Of a stretch of 36,319 nt of DNA, positions 28,049 to 35,867 are shown piece after piece. The notes under the pieces are model-generated. The model ran no database searches, was not told the DNA's origin, and saw nothing but the letters and a program-made list of their open reading frames with translations. The DNA is taken from the NCBI GenBank assembly GCA_028287105.1, contig JAQBQH010000375.1, forward strand, positions 1 to 36,319. Direction: 5' to 3'. Both the position numbers and the translations under genes were made by a program. The first letter of the stretch is position 1. Each line of letters opens with the position of its first letter. Origin of the DNA: Myxococcales bacterium. GTDB lineage: Bacteria > Myxococcota_A > Polyangia > Palsa-1104.

Positions 28049-29323
28049 CTAGTCGCCTTCCGTGGCGGCTTCGACCGGCTTCGGCGCCGCCTTGGGCTGC
28101 GCCTCGGCGCGCGCCTGATCCATGCGCTGCCCGATGAGCCCGCCGGCGAAGAAGCCGCCTGCCGACGGAGGCGCGATGATCACCTGAATCTTGTCCGACA
28201 ACTTGTCGGCGAGCGTCTTCTGGATCAGCAGCGGGTTCTTCTGGATCAGCGCCCCTTCGCGCGCCATCTGCGCCGCCGACGCCACCCCGGTCACTTCGAT
28301 GCGATGCGCCTCGGCATCGGCCAGCTTGCGCCGGTAATCGGCCTCGCCGCCCGCCTCGATGCGCCGCGACTCCGCCTCCGCCTCGGCCTGCTTCAAGCGC
28401 GTCACCTTCGACGCCTCCGCCTCCAGCCGCCGCTGCTCGATCTCCTTCTCCTTGAACGGCAGCACGTGCTTCATCGCCTCGGCGCGCGAGCGGGCGGCGA
28501 TGATCTCCTCCTGTCCGGCCGCCTCGGCCGCCTTCTCGCGCTTGACCTTGTCCGCCTCGCCGACGAGCCCCGCCTCCTTGACCTGCTTGTCCTTGAGCTC
28601 GAGCGTGAAGCGCATCTTCTCCGACGAGAGCTCCTCGGCCAGCATCGCCTCGAGCCCCTTCTTGTAGTCCGCGGGGAGATCGACGTTGCCGATGAAGACG
28701 TTGCGCACGATGACGCCGTCGGGCAAAAGCTCGGGCTTGAGCTGATCCTCGATCAGCTTCTGAATCTCGGCGCGCTTGGTCGAGAAGATCTCGCGCACGG
28801 TGTGCTTGGCGAAGGTGCGGTGGAGGACGCCGTCGACGATCGGCTCGACCAGCTCGCGGCCGACGTCGGCGGGCAGCTCCTCGGCGACGGTGATGACGCG
28901 CGTCGGATCGAGGGCGAAGCGCACCGCGACGTCGACGCCGATGCTGAGCCCCTCGGCGGTCTGGAACGGCGTCTCGCCATCGGCGCGCGCCGACGTCCGC
29001 GGCCGATAGATCTGGTCGCGCAGCGGGAAGCGACGCAGATCGTGGATGCCCGGCACCACCCACGCCCAGCCTTCATGAATCTGACCCATGTGTCCGGTCA
29101 GCCGGTTGACGCGCACGCCCACCTCGCCCGGGTTGATGGTGCGAATCGGCTTCATGTACACGAAGCCCACCGTCAGTCCCATCAGCATCAGGACCCCGAG
29201 CACGCGCCGTCCCCGCTCGGACTGCACCAGCTCGATGATTCCCAACACCGCCGCCCACAAGGTCGCTCGAAACAGATAACCGACCTTCTTCAACCGCCCA
29301 CCGATCGCCTTGAGCACTCGCAT
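28049..29323 (-). CDS. SPFH/band 7 (prohibitin/stomatin-like) membrane protein
   Basis: 424 residues. A membrane helix (about 40-57: RVLGVLMLMGLTVGFVYM) precedes an SPFH domain (about 60-235: INPGEVGVRVNRLTG, the FALDPTR region, PADVGRELVEPIVDGVLHR, IFIGNVDLP-type end). A Glu/Ala/Lys-rich coiled coil (about 235-345) and a Gly-rich end (IIAPPSAGGFFAGGLIGQ) follow. SPFH proteins oligomerise into ring or cage-like membrane microdomains and often hold proteases or other partners. There is no NfeD-type partner gene; instead the downstream SH3-like protein is coupled to it. An ATG at 29321-29323 opens the frame. Transporter and glycosidase genes lie upstream in the same direction. Confidence 0.87.
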   Translation of the reverse strand: MRVLKAIGGRLKKVGYLFRATLWAAVLGIIELVQSERGRRVLGVLMLMGLTVGFVYMKPIRTINPGEVGVRVNRLTGHMGQIHEGWAWVVPGIHDLRRFPLRDQIYRPRTSARADGETPFQTAEGLSIGVDVAVRFALDPTRVITVAEELPADVGRELVEPIVDGVLHRTFAKHTVREIFSTKRAEIQKLIEDQLKPELLPDGVIVRNVFIGNVDLPADYKKGLEAMLAEELSSEKMRFTLELKDKQVKEAGLVGEADKVKREKAAEAAGQEEIIAARSRAEAMKHVLPFKEKEIEQRRLEAEASKVTRLKQAEAEAESRRIEAGGEADYRRKLADAEAHRIEVTGVASAAQMAREGALIQKNPLLIQKTLADKLSDKIQVIIAPPSAGGFFAGGLIGQRMDQARAEAQPKAAPKPVEAATEGD

Positions 29324-29340
29324 CGTGTTGCCTCCGCGCG

Positions 29341-29360
29341 CGCGCCCTGGTGCAGGCGCG
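29341..29360. terminator. Hairpin between the MFS and SPFH genes
   Basis: CGCGCC (29341-29346) and GGCGCG (29355-29360) form a 6-bp stem with an 8-nt loop in the 99-bp gap upstream of the SPFH gene. It could be a weak terminator for the MFS transcript or a leader hairpin for the SPFH gene. Confidence 0.25.
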
Positions 29361-29422
29361 GGGCCGTCGACAACTGCGCGGATCTACGTGGGCTGGGGAC
29401 GGGCAGACACGTGCCCTGTGTC

Positions 29423-30586
29423 CTAGCCGACGCGCGGACGCTCGCGCCGAAAGCCGTGCAGGGTCGCCGACACGAGGCAGATGAGGAAGCAGCCGCCCCA
29501 CAGCGCGTGGTTGCCGAAGCGGCCGAGGATCGGCCCGCCTAGAGCGGGCGCCAGGCAGGAGCCGAGCCCCCACGCCATCTGCAAGACACCCTGATAGGTG
29601 CCGCGCAGCGACGGTGGCGCCAGGTCCGCGACGACGGTCGGGGTCACCGGCGAGAAGGCCAGCTCGCCCCCGGTCCAGACCAAAATGGTGAATGCATACC
29701 AGCCCGCCGAATGGCCGAGCGCGTTGAGCCCGAAGCCGATCCCGGTCATGAGCGCGCCGACGACGAGGACCCGCGTGCGCGGGAAGCGCTGCACGACCTT
29801 GATCACCAGCGGCTGGAACGCGACGATGAGCAGGCCGTTGAGCGCGATGAGCGTGCCGTAGAGCTTGGGCGACACGCCGTGCGCGCGCATGTCGATCGGC
29901 AGCGTGCTGTTGCTCTGCGTGAACACGAGGATGCACAAGAACTGCGCCACGATGAACGCCATGTAGCTGGCGTCGCGCAGGGGGATGAGCGGGCTCGGAC
30001 GCGCGCGCGCGTCGGCGTCGATGTGGCGCTCGGGGTGGGTCTCGGGGACCTTCCAGTAGATGAGGAGGCCGCACGCCAGCGTCGTCGCGGCGTCGCCGAC
30101 GAAGAGCCAGGTGTAGTTGAAGTCGGCCAAAAAGCCGGCGAGCATGGCGGCGCCGGCGAAGCCGAGGTTGACCGCCCAGTAGAGGTAGCCGTAGGCGCGC
30201 GTGCGATCGGCGACGGGAACGATGTCGGCGACGGTGGCCTGCTGCGCGGGTCGATACAGGTCGTTGAGGAAACCGAGCAACAAGGTGGCCAGGGCGATGT
30301 GCCAGCGGCTGCGCGCGAAGCCGAGGTTGAGCATGGCGCCGGCGCCGAGCGCGTAGCCGGCCAGCATGGTGGCGCGACGGCCGACGCGATCGGCGAAGAA
30401 GCCACCGACGGGGCCGGCGGCGATCGAGCCGGCGCCGTAGAGCGAGACCATGAGCCCCGCTTCCGCGACGCTGAGCTTGCGCGCCTGCGTCAGGTAGAGC
30501 GCGAGGAACGTGTAGACGAAGCCGCCGAGGCGATTGATGAGCGCGCCGGCCCAGACGTACCAGAACGTGACGGGGAGGCCGCGCAT
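29423..30586 (-). CDS. Major facilitator superfamily transporter
   Basis: 387 residues with 12 predicted membrane helices in two halves. The loop 2-3 signature is GGFFADRVGRRATML (MFS motif A, about residues 61-75), and an Arg-rich central loop (about 190-205) divides the halves. The sequence FLNDLYRPAQQATVADIVP is like motif C-side loops of drug or sugar-phosphate efflux members (MdtH-type). The substrate cannot be named. It lies 48 bp downstream of an exported GH13 gene, so uptake or export of a glucan product is one possibility, but a drug-efflux role is equally plausible. ATG at 30584-30586. Confidence 0.82.
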   Translation of the reverse strand: MRGLPVTFWYVWAGALINRLGGFVYTFLALYLTQARKLSVAEAGLMVSLYGAGSIAAGPVGGFFADRVGRRATMLAGYALGAGAMLNLGFARSRWHIALATLLLGFLNDLYRPAQQATVADIVPVADRTRAYGYLYWAVNLGFAGAAMLAGFLADFNYTWLFVGDAATTLACGLLIYWKVPETHPERHIDADARARPSPLIPLRDASYMAFIVAQFLCILVFTQSNSTLPIDMRAHGVSPKLYGTLIALNGLLIVAFQPLVIKVVQRFPRTRVLVVGALMTGIGFGLNALGHSAGWYAFTILVWTGGELAFSPVTPTVVADLAPPSLRGTYQGVLQMAWGLGSCLAPALGGPILGRFGNHALWGGCFLICLVSATLHGFRRERPRVG

Positions 30587-30634
30587 CGACCGCCAAGGAT
30601 TAACGTGGTCGGGCGCGCGCGCAAGCGGCGTCGG

Positions 30635-32578
30635 TCACTGCGAGAGGATCAGCACCTGGTAGGGGCCGAGCGCGAGCGAGCCGAACTGTGCGAAGCCGTC
30701 GCGGGCGGTGGCGCTGGTGGCGACGTCGCCCGTCGCTGTGCCGGCGAAATCGGCGGAGTACTTGGTGTCGTTGGAGGAGAAGCGGACCTTCCAGGCGCCG
30801 GCGCGCGGCAGCCCGAGGTCGTAGCGCGCGAAGGGCTTGGCGCTGAAGTTGGCGACGATGATGACGTCGTCGCCGGGGCCGCCTTGATCCCAGCGGCGCC
30901 ACGCCAGCACCTTGGCGGTGGCGTTGAGGTGGAAGACGTCGACATGCTCGCCGGCGAGGCCGCGCGTGTGGCCGCCGGCGTTGCGGCGCAGCTGGATGAG
31001 GTCGGTGTAGAGCTGCAAGATGCCGGCGTAGCGGGTGGTCTTCGACCAGTCGAGCGGGATGGTGTCGGCGAAGTGGCCGCTCTCGAGGAACTCCTGGCCC
31101 ATGAAGATCATCGGGATGCCGGGCGAGGTCATGACGACCGCGGCACCGACGGTGGAGCGCTGCCGGGCGACGAGCGAGCCGGCGTCGCCGGGCGAGATCA
31201 TCTCGGGGATGCGCGACTTGCCGTTGGCGACCTCGTCGTGATCCTCGGTGTAGATGACGCGCTGGGTGGCGCTGCCGTTGTAGGCGTGGGTGATGGCGTC
31301 GCGGATCGCGTTCAGGTCGCGGTCGGCGTCGTTGGGCTTGAGGAGGTTGTCGTCGACGGGGTGGAAGAAGGCGGCGTCCCACTGGGTGTCGAAGCCGGCG
31401 CCGCCGCCGCTCGTGGCCTTGGTGATGGTGGCGTCGGTCTGCAGATCTTCGGCGATCTGCAGCTTGTGCGGCAGCGCGTGCACGGCGTCGTTGAGCTCGC
31501 GCAGCATGGCGGCACCGTCGGGGAGCGGCACGCCCGAAGGTCCCCAGGTCGTGGCGCGGATGCTGATTGTCGAGTCCCAACGCAGGCCGTCGCAGCGATA
31601 TTCGTCGAGCCACATGAGCGCGTTGTCGCGGATGAAGCCGCGCACGGCGGCGTCGGAGAAGTCGGGGCGCGGGCCCCACGGCGTGCCGCGGCGGGTGGCG
31701 TCGGGGTAGAAGTAGGCGCCGCCGTTGCCGCTGCCGCCGCAGTCGCCGTCCCAGCACCAGAGCCCCGTCTTCGACGAGTAGTGGTTGTGGACGACGTCGA
31801 TGTAGACGGCGATGCCGCGCGCGTGCGCCGCGTCGACGAAGGCGCGGACGTCGTCGGGAGAGCCGTAGGCGTTGTGGGTGGCGAACGGCCAGCTCGGCGA
31901 ATAGCCCCACGTCGAGTCGCCGGGGGAGAGCGCGGGCGGCATGATCTCGACGGCGCTGATGCCGAGCGCCTGCAGGTAGTCGAGCTTGGCCGCGGCGGTG
32001 GTCCAGGTGCCGATGGTGGTCGGCGTGGCGCGCGCGAAGGTGCCGAGGTGCATTTCGTAGATGACGGTGTCGGCGAAGGCGGCCGGCGTGAAGGCGGGCG
32101 TCTTCCACGCGTAGGCGCGCGCATCGACGATGACCGAGCGGCCGTTGGTCGAGGCGGTCAGGAGGCGGGCGCGCGGATCGGGGCGGGTGGCGACGGTGCC
32201 GTCGGCGAGCGCGACGGCGTAGGCGTACTGCTGCCCGGCGATGGCGCCGGCGACGTCGCCGCCGAAGATCCCGGTGGCGCCGCTCTCGACGGCCAGCTCG
32301 TTGGCGGTCGCCGACCAGGCGTTGAAGTCACCGACCACGAAGACGTGCGCGGCGTGCGGCGCCCAGACGCGAAAGCGCGTGCCGCCGGGGTACGGCGTGG
32401 CGCCCAGCGGCGCATCGGCGGGCGGCCCGGAGGCGGCGAGGTCGGGCGCGGCTACGCCGGCATCGTCGCCGCTGCCGTCCCCACCGACGCCGCCAACGCC
32501 GGCCGCGTCCGGCGGACGTCCTGCGTACGTCCCGCAACCGAGGATTGCCGACGCGAGACACAGGGCCGCTGCACGCAT
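30635..32578 (-). CDS. Exported GH13 alpha-glucan enzyme (branching enzyme/trehalohydrolase-like lipoprotein)
   Basis: 647 residues. A lipoprotein signal with an L-G-C lipobox (LASAILGC, Cys15) and a Gly/Ala/Pro-rich spacer precede a CBM48-type domain (about 62-130: RFRVWAPHAAHVFVVGDFNAW). The (beta/alpha)8 domain of GH13 follows with YIDVVHNHY (region I), nucleophile D335 in DGLRWDST, acid/base E377 in QIAED, and H447-D448 in EDHDE, then a C-terminal beta domain. The order CBM48, GH13, C-domain matches GlgB and malto-oligosyltrehalose trehalohydrolase, which are normally cytoplasmic, so a lipid-anchored version is unusual. It may act on extracellular glucans. A GGGAGGG ribosome-binding site precedes the ATG at 32578. 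Confidence 0.82.
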   Translation of the reverse strand: MRAAALCLASAILGCGTYAGRPPDAAGVGGVGGDGSGDDAGVAAPDLAASGPPADAPLGATPYPGGTRFRVWAPHAAHVFVVGDFNAWSATANELAVESGATGIFGGDVAGAIAGQQYAYAVALADGTVATRPDPRARLLTASTNGRSVIVDARAYAWKTPAFTPAAFADTVIYEMHLGTFARATPTTIGTWTTAAAKLDYLQALGISAVEIMPPALSPGDSTWGYSPSWPFATHNAYGSPDDVRAFVDAAHARGIAVYIDVVHNHYSSKTGLWCWDGDCGGSGNGGAYFYPDATRRGTPWGPRPDFSDAAVRGFIRDNALMWLDEYRCDGLRWDSTISIRATTWGPSGVPLPDGAAMLRELNDAVHALPHKLQIAEDLQTDATITKATSGGGAGFDTQWDAAFFHPVDDNLLKPNDADRDLNAIRDAITHAYNGSATQRVIYTEDHDEVANGKSRIPEMISPGDAGSLVARQRSTVGAAVVMTSPGIPMIFMGQEFLESGHFADTIPLDWSKTTRYAGILQLYTDLIQLRRNAGGHTRGLAGEHVDVFHLNATAKVLAWRRWDQGGPGDDVIIVANFSAKPFARYDLGLPRAGAWKVRFSSNDTKYSADFAGTATGDVATSATARDGFAQFGSLALGPYQVLILSQ

Positions 32579-32586
32579 GTCGCCCT

Positions 32587-32614
32587 CCCGTAACTCAGGG
32601 AAGCGTTACGCGGG
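32587..32614. terminator. Hairpin after the 73-aa membrane protein gene
   Basis: CCCGTAAC (32587-32594) pairs with GTTACG-C-GGG (32605-32614), leaving a 10-nt loop and a one-base bulge. It spans the stop of the upstream gene (32606-32608 on minus) and precedes the GH13 ribosome-binding site, so it may lower read-through into the GH13 gene. There is no T tract. Confidence 0.35.
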
Positions 32615-32827
32615 CGGTGCGGAGGTGTCAAGCGGCGAGTCGGTGCCGCCGGCGGCCGGCAGCTCGGGTCGAGCGCGCCGGGCGCGCAGGAACAGCGACA
32701 CGATCGGCGTCAGCAGCGCGATCGCCGCCATGCCGAACAGCAGAAACGTCACGTCGACCCCCAGCGACGACGAGTTGGGGTTGTACCCCCACTTCACCGC
32801 CAGGATCTTGCCGCGCTTTGCTCTCAT
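32606..32827 (-). CDS. 73-aa single-pass membrane protein
   Basis: The ATG at 32825-32827 overlaps the stop of the Cys-rich lipoprotein as ATGA, so the two are translated together. The basic N-terminus (MRAKRGKILAVKWGYNPNSS) is followed by one membrane helix (about residues 24-47: VDVTFLLFGMAAIALLTPIV) and a basic then acidic/Pro-rich tail. Basic residues flank both sides. No known family is recognised. Coupling suggests a role in placing or anchoring the lipoprotein. An upstream in-frame extension runs antisense through the lipoprotein gene end and is not favoured. Confidence 0.65.
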   Translation of the reverse strand: MRAKRGKILAVKWGYNPNSSSLGVDVTFLLFGMAAIALLTPIVSLFLRARRARPELPAAGGTDSPLDTSAPPA

Positions 32828-34671
32828 AGACAGGCCTTGAACGAGCCGTTGAAGGAACACATGTAACCCAAGGTGCACTGCGCATTCGACGTACAGGGCG
32901 CGCCGTAGCACTGGCTGCCATTACAAACGTAGTGCCCGCACCCTTTTTGCGCCGCCATGCAAGCGCCGCCGGAACAAGCGTAGTCGGTTTCAATATAGAT
33001 CGTGGATCCGGATGCGACGCCGCAGACGCTCGGTTGGCATCCGGCTGTCGTCGGATAGCTGCAGCTGGCGGAACCGCCAGCACACGTCCCGTTGCAGACC
33101 GGGTACGAAGGATCGCTGTTACAGGGTGCACGGGGTGCGACTGGAGTCCCGCTGACGAAATTACAGACTCCTTGAGCGCTGCACGATTCGCATGCGCCGG
33201 TACAAGCGCGCGTGCAGCACATCCCCTCCGGTGCGCAGCTACCAGAGGCACACTGGTTCCCCGCTGTGCACGTTTTCCCAAGCGCGAGGGCGCACTGCTG
33301 CGTTGTCGTGTTGCAAGCGTAAACGGGCTGATTGCACTCACCGTCCGTAGCGCAGGATGAATTACAAGTCGCCTGCGTACCTCCGCCTCCGACGACGCAG
33401 GCATAAGCGCCGCACGCCGCGGAGCCTCCAGTTTGCGCGCACGAGCCGGTAGCGTTGCAGGTAGTCGTAGCCGCCGTGTTGTTCGCGCAGGAGGCAGAGC
33501 ACGCCGTGTTCACGGCAGCGACACGACACGCCATGGTTGTGCCGGTACAGCCGCCCGGTGAGCAGATCGCGTTGCCTCCGGTGCCGGCTGGGCAGACGCT
33601 GCGAGGATCGGTGGTCGTGGGCGCCAGCGAGCACGTTCCTTTGGTCGCGGACAGCGCGCAGTACTGGCAAGTCCCAGTGCAGGCCGTATCACAGCAGACG
33701 CCGTCGACACAATGGGCGTTGCCATCGGTGCCGTTCTGGCAATCCGCCGCTGAACCACAGATTGATCCGATCGCCTTCTTACCGCAGGAGTTGCCGTTAC
33801 AGAAGTTGCCTGACGAACACTGGGTGTTGCCGGTGCACGTCGGCCAGCAGATCGTTGCGTCCTTGCAGACGTACGGTGCGCAAGTGATCGTTGTCCCCGG
33901 AGTGCAGGTTCCGCTTCCGTTGCACGTCGAGTCGGAGGTCGCCTGGTTCGTGCCAGCGTTGCATGTGCCGGCTTGGCAAACGGTACCAAGCGCCCACTTG
34001 CGACATGCACCCCCTCCGTCGCAAGAACCGTCGCGTTGGCACGTCGACTTCGCGTCTGGTCCGCAGGCCGCGTGTCCTGGGGCGGGTGTTGCAGACGCTG
34101 GAATCGGTGAGCACGTTCCTTCTTTGCTGGGAAGATTGCACGCGACGCATGAACCTGTACACGCGACGTCGCAGCAATAGCCATCGACGCAGCCACCGGC
34201 CGTCCCGCACTCGTTGTTCGCGGTGCACGCAGCGCCCTGTCCTTTGACGATGTGAGCCATGTCCCCAGGCTCGCCGCCATCATCTCCGCCCGCGCCCGCC
34301 ATGTCGGGCACTGCTGCGCCGAGCCGGATGACGACTGCTACTGCACCGGTCGTAATATCGACGGGATCGCTGACACCGCTGGCGATGATGGCCTGCTCGC
34401 TATCGAGCGCATTGACAGCCAGTGTGATGCGTCCAGTTTTGACGCCAGGAACGTAACGAAAGCGAACTTCGCCGCTCCGTGCCGCCGCCGCGACGTCGAA
34501 CGTCTTTTCGTAAGGCTCGTCTCCGCCTACCGAAAGATGGGCTGACACGATTCGGTTCAGATCGCTCGTCGAGAGAGCGTGCGCGTCGACGCGCACGTTC
34601 AATCCAAACTCTTTGGGATCACCGCCGCCGCATCCGGCGAGCAGCAAGCCAACAATGAGCGCCTGCTTCAC
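32824..34671 (-). CDS. Large Cys-rich surface lipoprotein with three repeated modules
   Basis: About 615 residues. A lipobox (GLLLAGC, Cys near residue 13) follows a short n-region starting at GTG 34669-34671, which overlaps the upstream TPR stop as GTGA (GTG 34674 is equally possible). Residues about 15-125 form a beta-rich domain. The rest has over 70 Cys. Three modules of about 90 residues share C-V-D-G-x-C-C-D-x-A-C-x-G-x-C-x-x-C (GYCCDVACTGSCVAC, GVCCDTACTGTCQYC, GMCCTRACTGACESC). Such disulfide-rich, Gly/Thr/Ser-rich stalks occur in outer-surface lipoproteins of Myxococcota-like bacteria. Likely a cell-surface adhesin or structural stalk, by inference. Base composition looks less GC-rich than the flanking genes. 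Confidence 0.72.
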   Translation of the reverse strand: MKQALIVGLLLAGCGGGDPKEFGLNVRVDAHALSTSDLNRIVSAHLSVGGDEPYEKTFDVAAAARSGEVRFRYVPGVKTGRITLAVNALDSEQAIIASGVSDPVDITTGAVAVVIRLGAAVPDMAGAGGDDGGEPGDMAHIVKGQGAACTANNECGTAGGCVDGYCCDVACTGSCVACNLPSKEGTCSPIPASATPAPGHAACGPDAKSTCQRDGSCDGGGACRKWALGTVCQAGTCNAGTNQATSDSTCNGSGTCTPGTTITCAPYVCKDATICWPTCTGNTQCSSGNFCNGNSCGKKAIGSICGSAADCQNGTDGNAHCVDGVCCDTACTGTCQYCALSATKGTCSLAPTTTDPRSVCPAGTGGNAICSPGGCTGTTMACRVAAVNTACSASCANNTAATTTCNATGSCAQTGGSAACGAYACVVGGGGTQATCNSSCATDGECNQPVYACNTTTQQCALALGKTCTAGNQCASGSCAPEGMCCTRACTGACESCSAQGVCNFVSGTPVAPRAPCNSDPSYPVCNGTCAGGSASCSYPTTAGCQPSVCGVASGSTIYIETDYACSGGACMAAQKGCGHYVCNGSQCYGAPCTSNAQCTLGYMCSFNGSFKACL

Positions 34672-35318
34672 CACTGCACCAAAGCATTGCGGCTCCCGGG
34701 GCCAACGTCGGGAGCGTTCGACCATGAACTGGATGCGCGCGTCGACAACACCGCTGCAGTCGCGGCGCCTCCGGCGACTGCGATCCCAACGATCGTCCAG
34801 AGCCACCACTTCTTGTAGACGGGCACGTCAGGCTTCTTTTTCTCCGCTACGGCGGTGGAACCTACTCGTGAAGTTCCCCCTTGTGCCGCCGAGATCGGGG
34901 TAGCCGCAAGCACTGGAGGCGCCACCAACGGGAGCTGCTTTGGCTCGGTCGCGTCCGTCGGCGGGGAGGACTTCGCCTTTTCGCTCGCGGCTATGGCTTC
35001 CTTCAATTTCGAGATCTGCCTCCTGACATCTTCGGCGTTCCCCTCGGTGGGATACAGCTGCAGATAGTTCCGGTACAGGATCAACGCCCGCTCCGGATTG
35101 TTCGCCAATCGGTACGACTGAGCTGCGTTGTACAAGAGTGCGGGATCCGCCTTTAGTTTGAACGCAGCCTGATACTCGACAGCAGCCTCGGCAAATTCAC
35201 CTACGGCGAAGTGCGACGTCGCGTTTTCGTAGTGAGCGCGGGCTTCGCCGGCGCGATCTGCGCGCGCTATCGAGCAACAAACAAGCAGTAAGGTGAAAGT
35301 AACGGCCCGCGCCCTCAT
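34668..35318 (-). CDS. Exported TPR protein with C-terminal membrane helix
   Basis: 216 residues from ATG 35316-35318, which has GGGG six bases upstream (an in-frame ATG at 35324 is too close to it). A signal peptide (VTFTLLLVCCSIARA, cleavage before DRAG) is followed by two TPR repeats (YENATSHFAVGEFAEAAVEYQ; LLYNAAQSYRLANNPERALI). A charged and proline-rich linker follows, then one helix (about 173-198: WWLWTIVGIAVAGGAATAAVL) and a short tail. The plan matches the protein at 15662-16465. The stop overlaps the next GTG, coupling it to the Cys-rich lipoprotein. It may assist export or assembly of that lipoprotein; this is inferred from the coupling only. Confidence 0.75.
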   Translation of the reverse strand: MRARAVTFTLLLVCCSIARADRAGEARAHYENATSHFAVGEFAEAAVEYQAAFKLKADPALLYNAAQSYRLANNPERALILYRNYLQLYPTEGNAEDVRRQISKLKEAIAASEKAKSSPPTDATEPKQLPLVAPPVLAATPISAAQGGTSRVGSTAVAEKKKPDVPVYKKWWLWTIVGIAVAGGAATAAVLSTRASSSWSNAPDVGPGSRNALVQW

Positions 35319-35363
35319 GTACATCCCCGCCGGTTGAGAACGGCCATTCTCCGCGAGATCGTT

Positions 35364-35399
35364 TGTAGCGTCGGTGATTTTGGCTACCGAAACGCTACA
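35364..35399 (-). terminator. Strong hairpin at the end of the Cys-rich lipoprotein gene
   Basis: TGTAGCGT (35364-35371) and ACGCTACA (35392-35399) are perfect complements. Inside them CGGT (35372-35375) and ACCG (35386-35389) extend the stem to 12 bp with a 2-nt bulge and a 10-nt loop. The stem includes the TAG stop of the 35395-35853 gene. No U tract follows, but this is the longest stem I found in the window and it separates two minus-strand units. Confidence 0.55.
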
Positions 35400-35853
35400 T
35401 ATCGGCGGTGCAGGCGCTGGCTTGCGACACACACTGGTGGCACTCGTCGGGCGTCTGCGACGGGCTACAGCTGGAGCCGTTCGAAATGAAGGTGTTGTTG
35501 ATGCAGGTCGCACAAGCCGTCGAGGTTTTGCCCATGGCGTCCGGCTCGCAGACCTTGCCGGCGCTCGTCGGACAGAACTGCTGGAAGCAGCCCTGCAGCG
35601 CGATCTCCTTCTGCACTGCCGTCGGAGTCGCCATGTTGCGGCACATGTAGACGCACGCCTTGGTCGTGCAGGCGCGCTCGCAGCCGTTGAGGGCGGTGCA
35701 ATTGTAGGCGCCGTAGAGGTCGACACCCGCCAGGTCATAGACGATGTTCACCGCCATATCCGGCGGTGCGACCGACAGGTCTCCAGAGGCGAAGTCGCCG
35801 TTAATACAGGCGGAAAGGAGGAAAAGCGAGGCGGAAAGTAGGAGGGCTTTCAT
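35395..35853 (-). CDS. Small Cys-rich lipoprotein
   Basis: 152 residues. ATG 35851-35853 follows a strong GGGAGGG site. The signal peptide ends in a lipobox (LFLLSAC, Cys16). The mature part has about 14 Cys, including CERACTTKACVYMCRN, TACATCINN and ECHQCVSQASACTADM. The C-x2-C-I-N-N and final A-C-T-x-D motifs recur in the next gene upstream, so the two are tandem paralogues. Likely an outer-membrane or surface lipoprotein held by disulfides; function unknown. Confidence 0.75.
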   Translation of the reverse strand: MKALLLSASLFLLSACINGDFASGDLSVAPPDMAVNIVYDLAGVDLYGAYNCTALNGCERACTTKACVYMCRNMATPTAVQKEIALQGCFQQFCPTSAGKVCEPDAMGKTSTACATCINNTFISNGSSCSPSQTPDECHQCVSQASACTADM

Positions 35854-35867
35854 GCCCTCCCATTAAA

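Noticed and set aside
29711-32593. 960-codon plus-strand frame opposite the MFS and GH13 genes
   Set aside because: Gly/Ala/Val/Glu/Arg-rich with no domain or signal; the minus strand has MFS and GH13 motifs. Antisense shadow.
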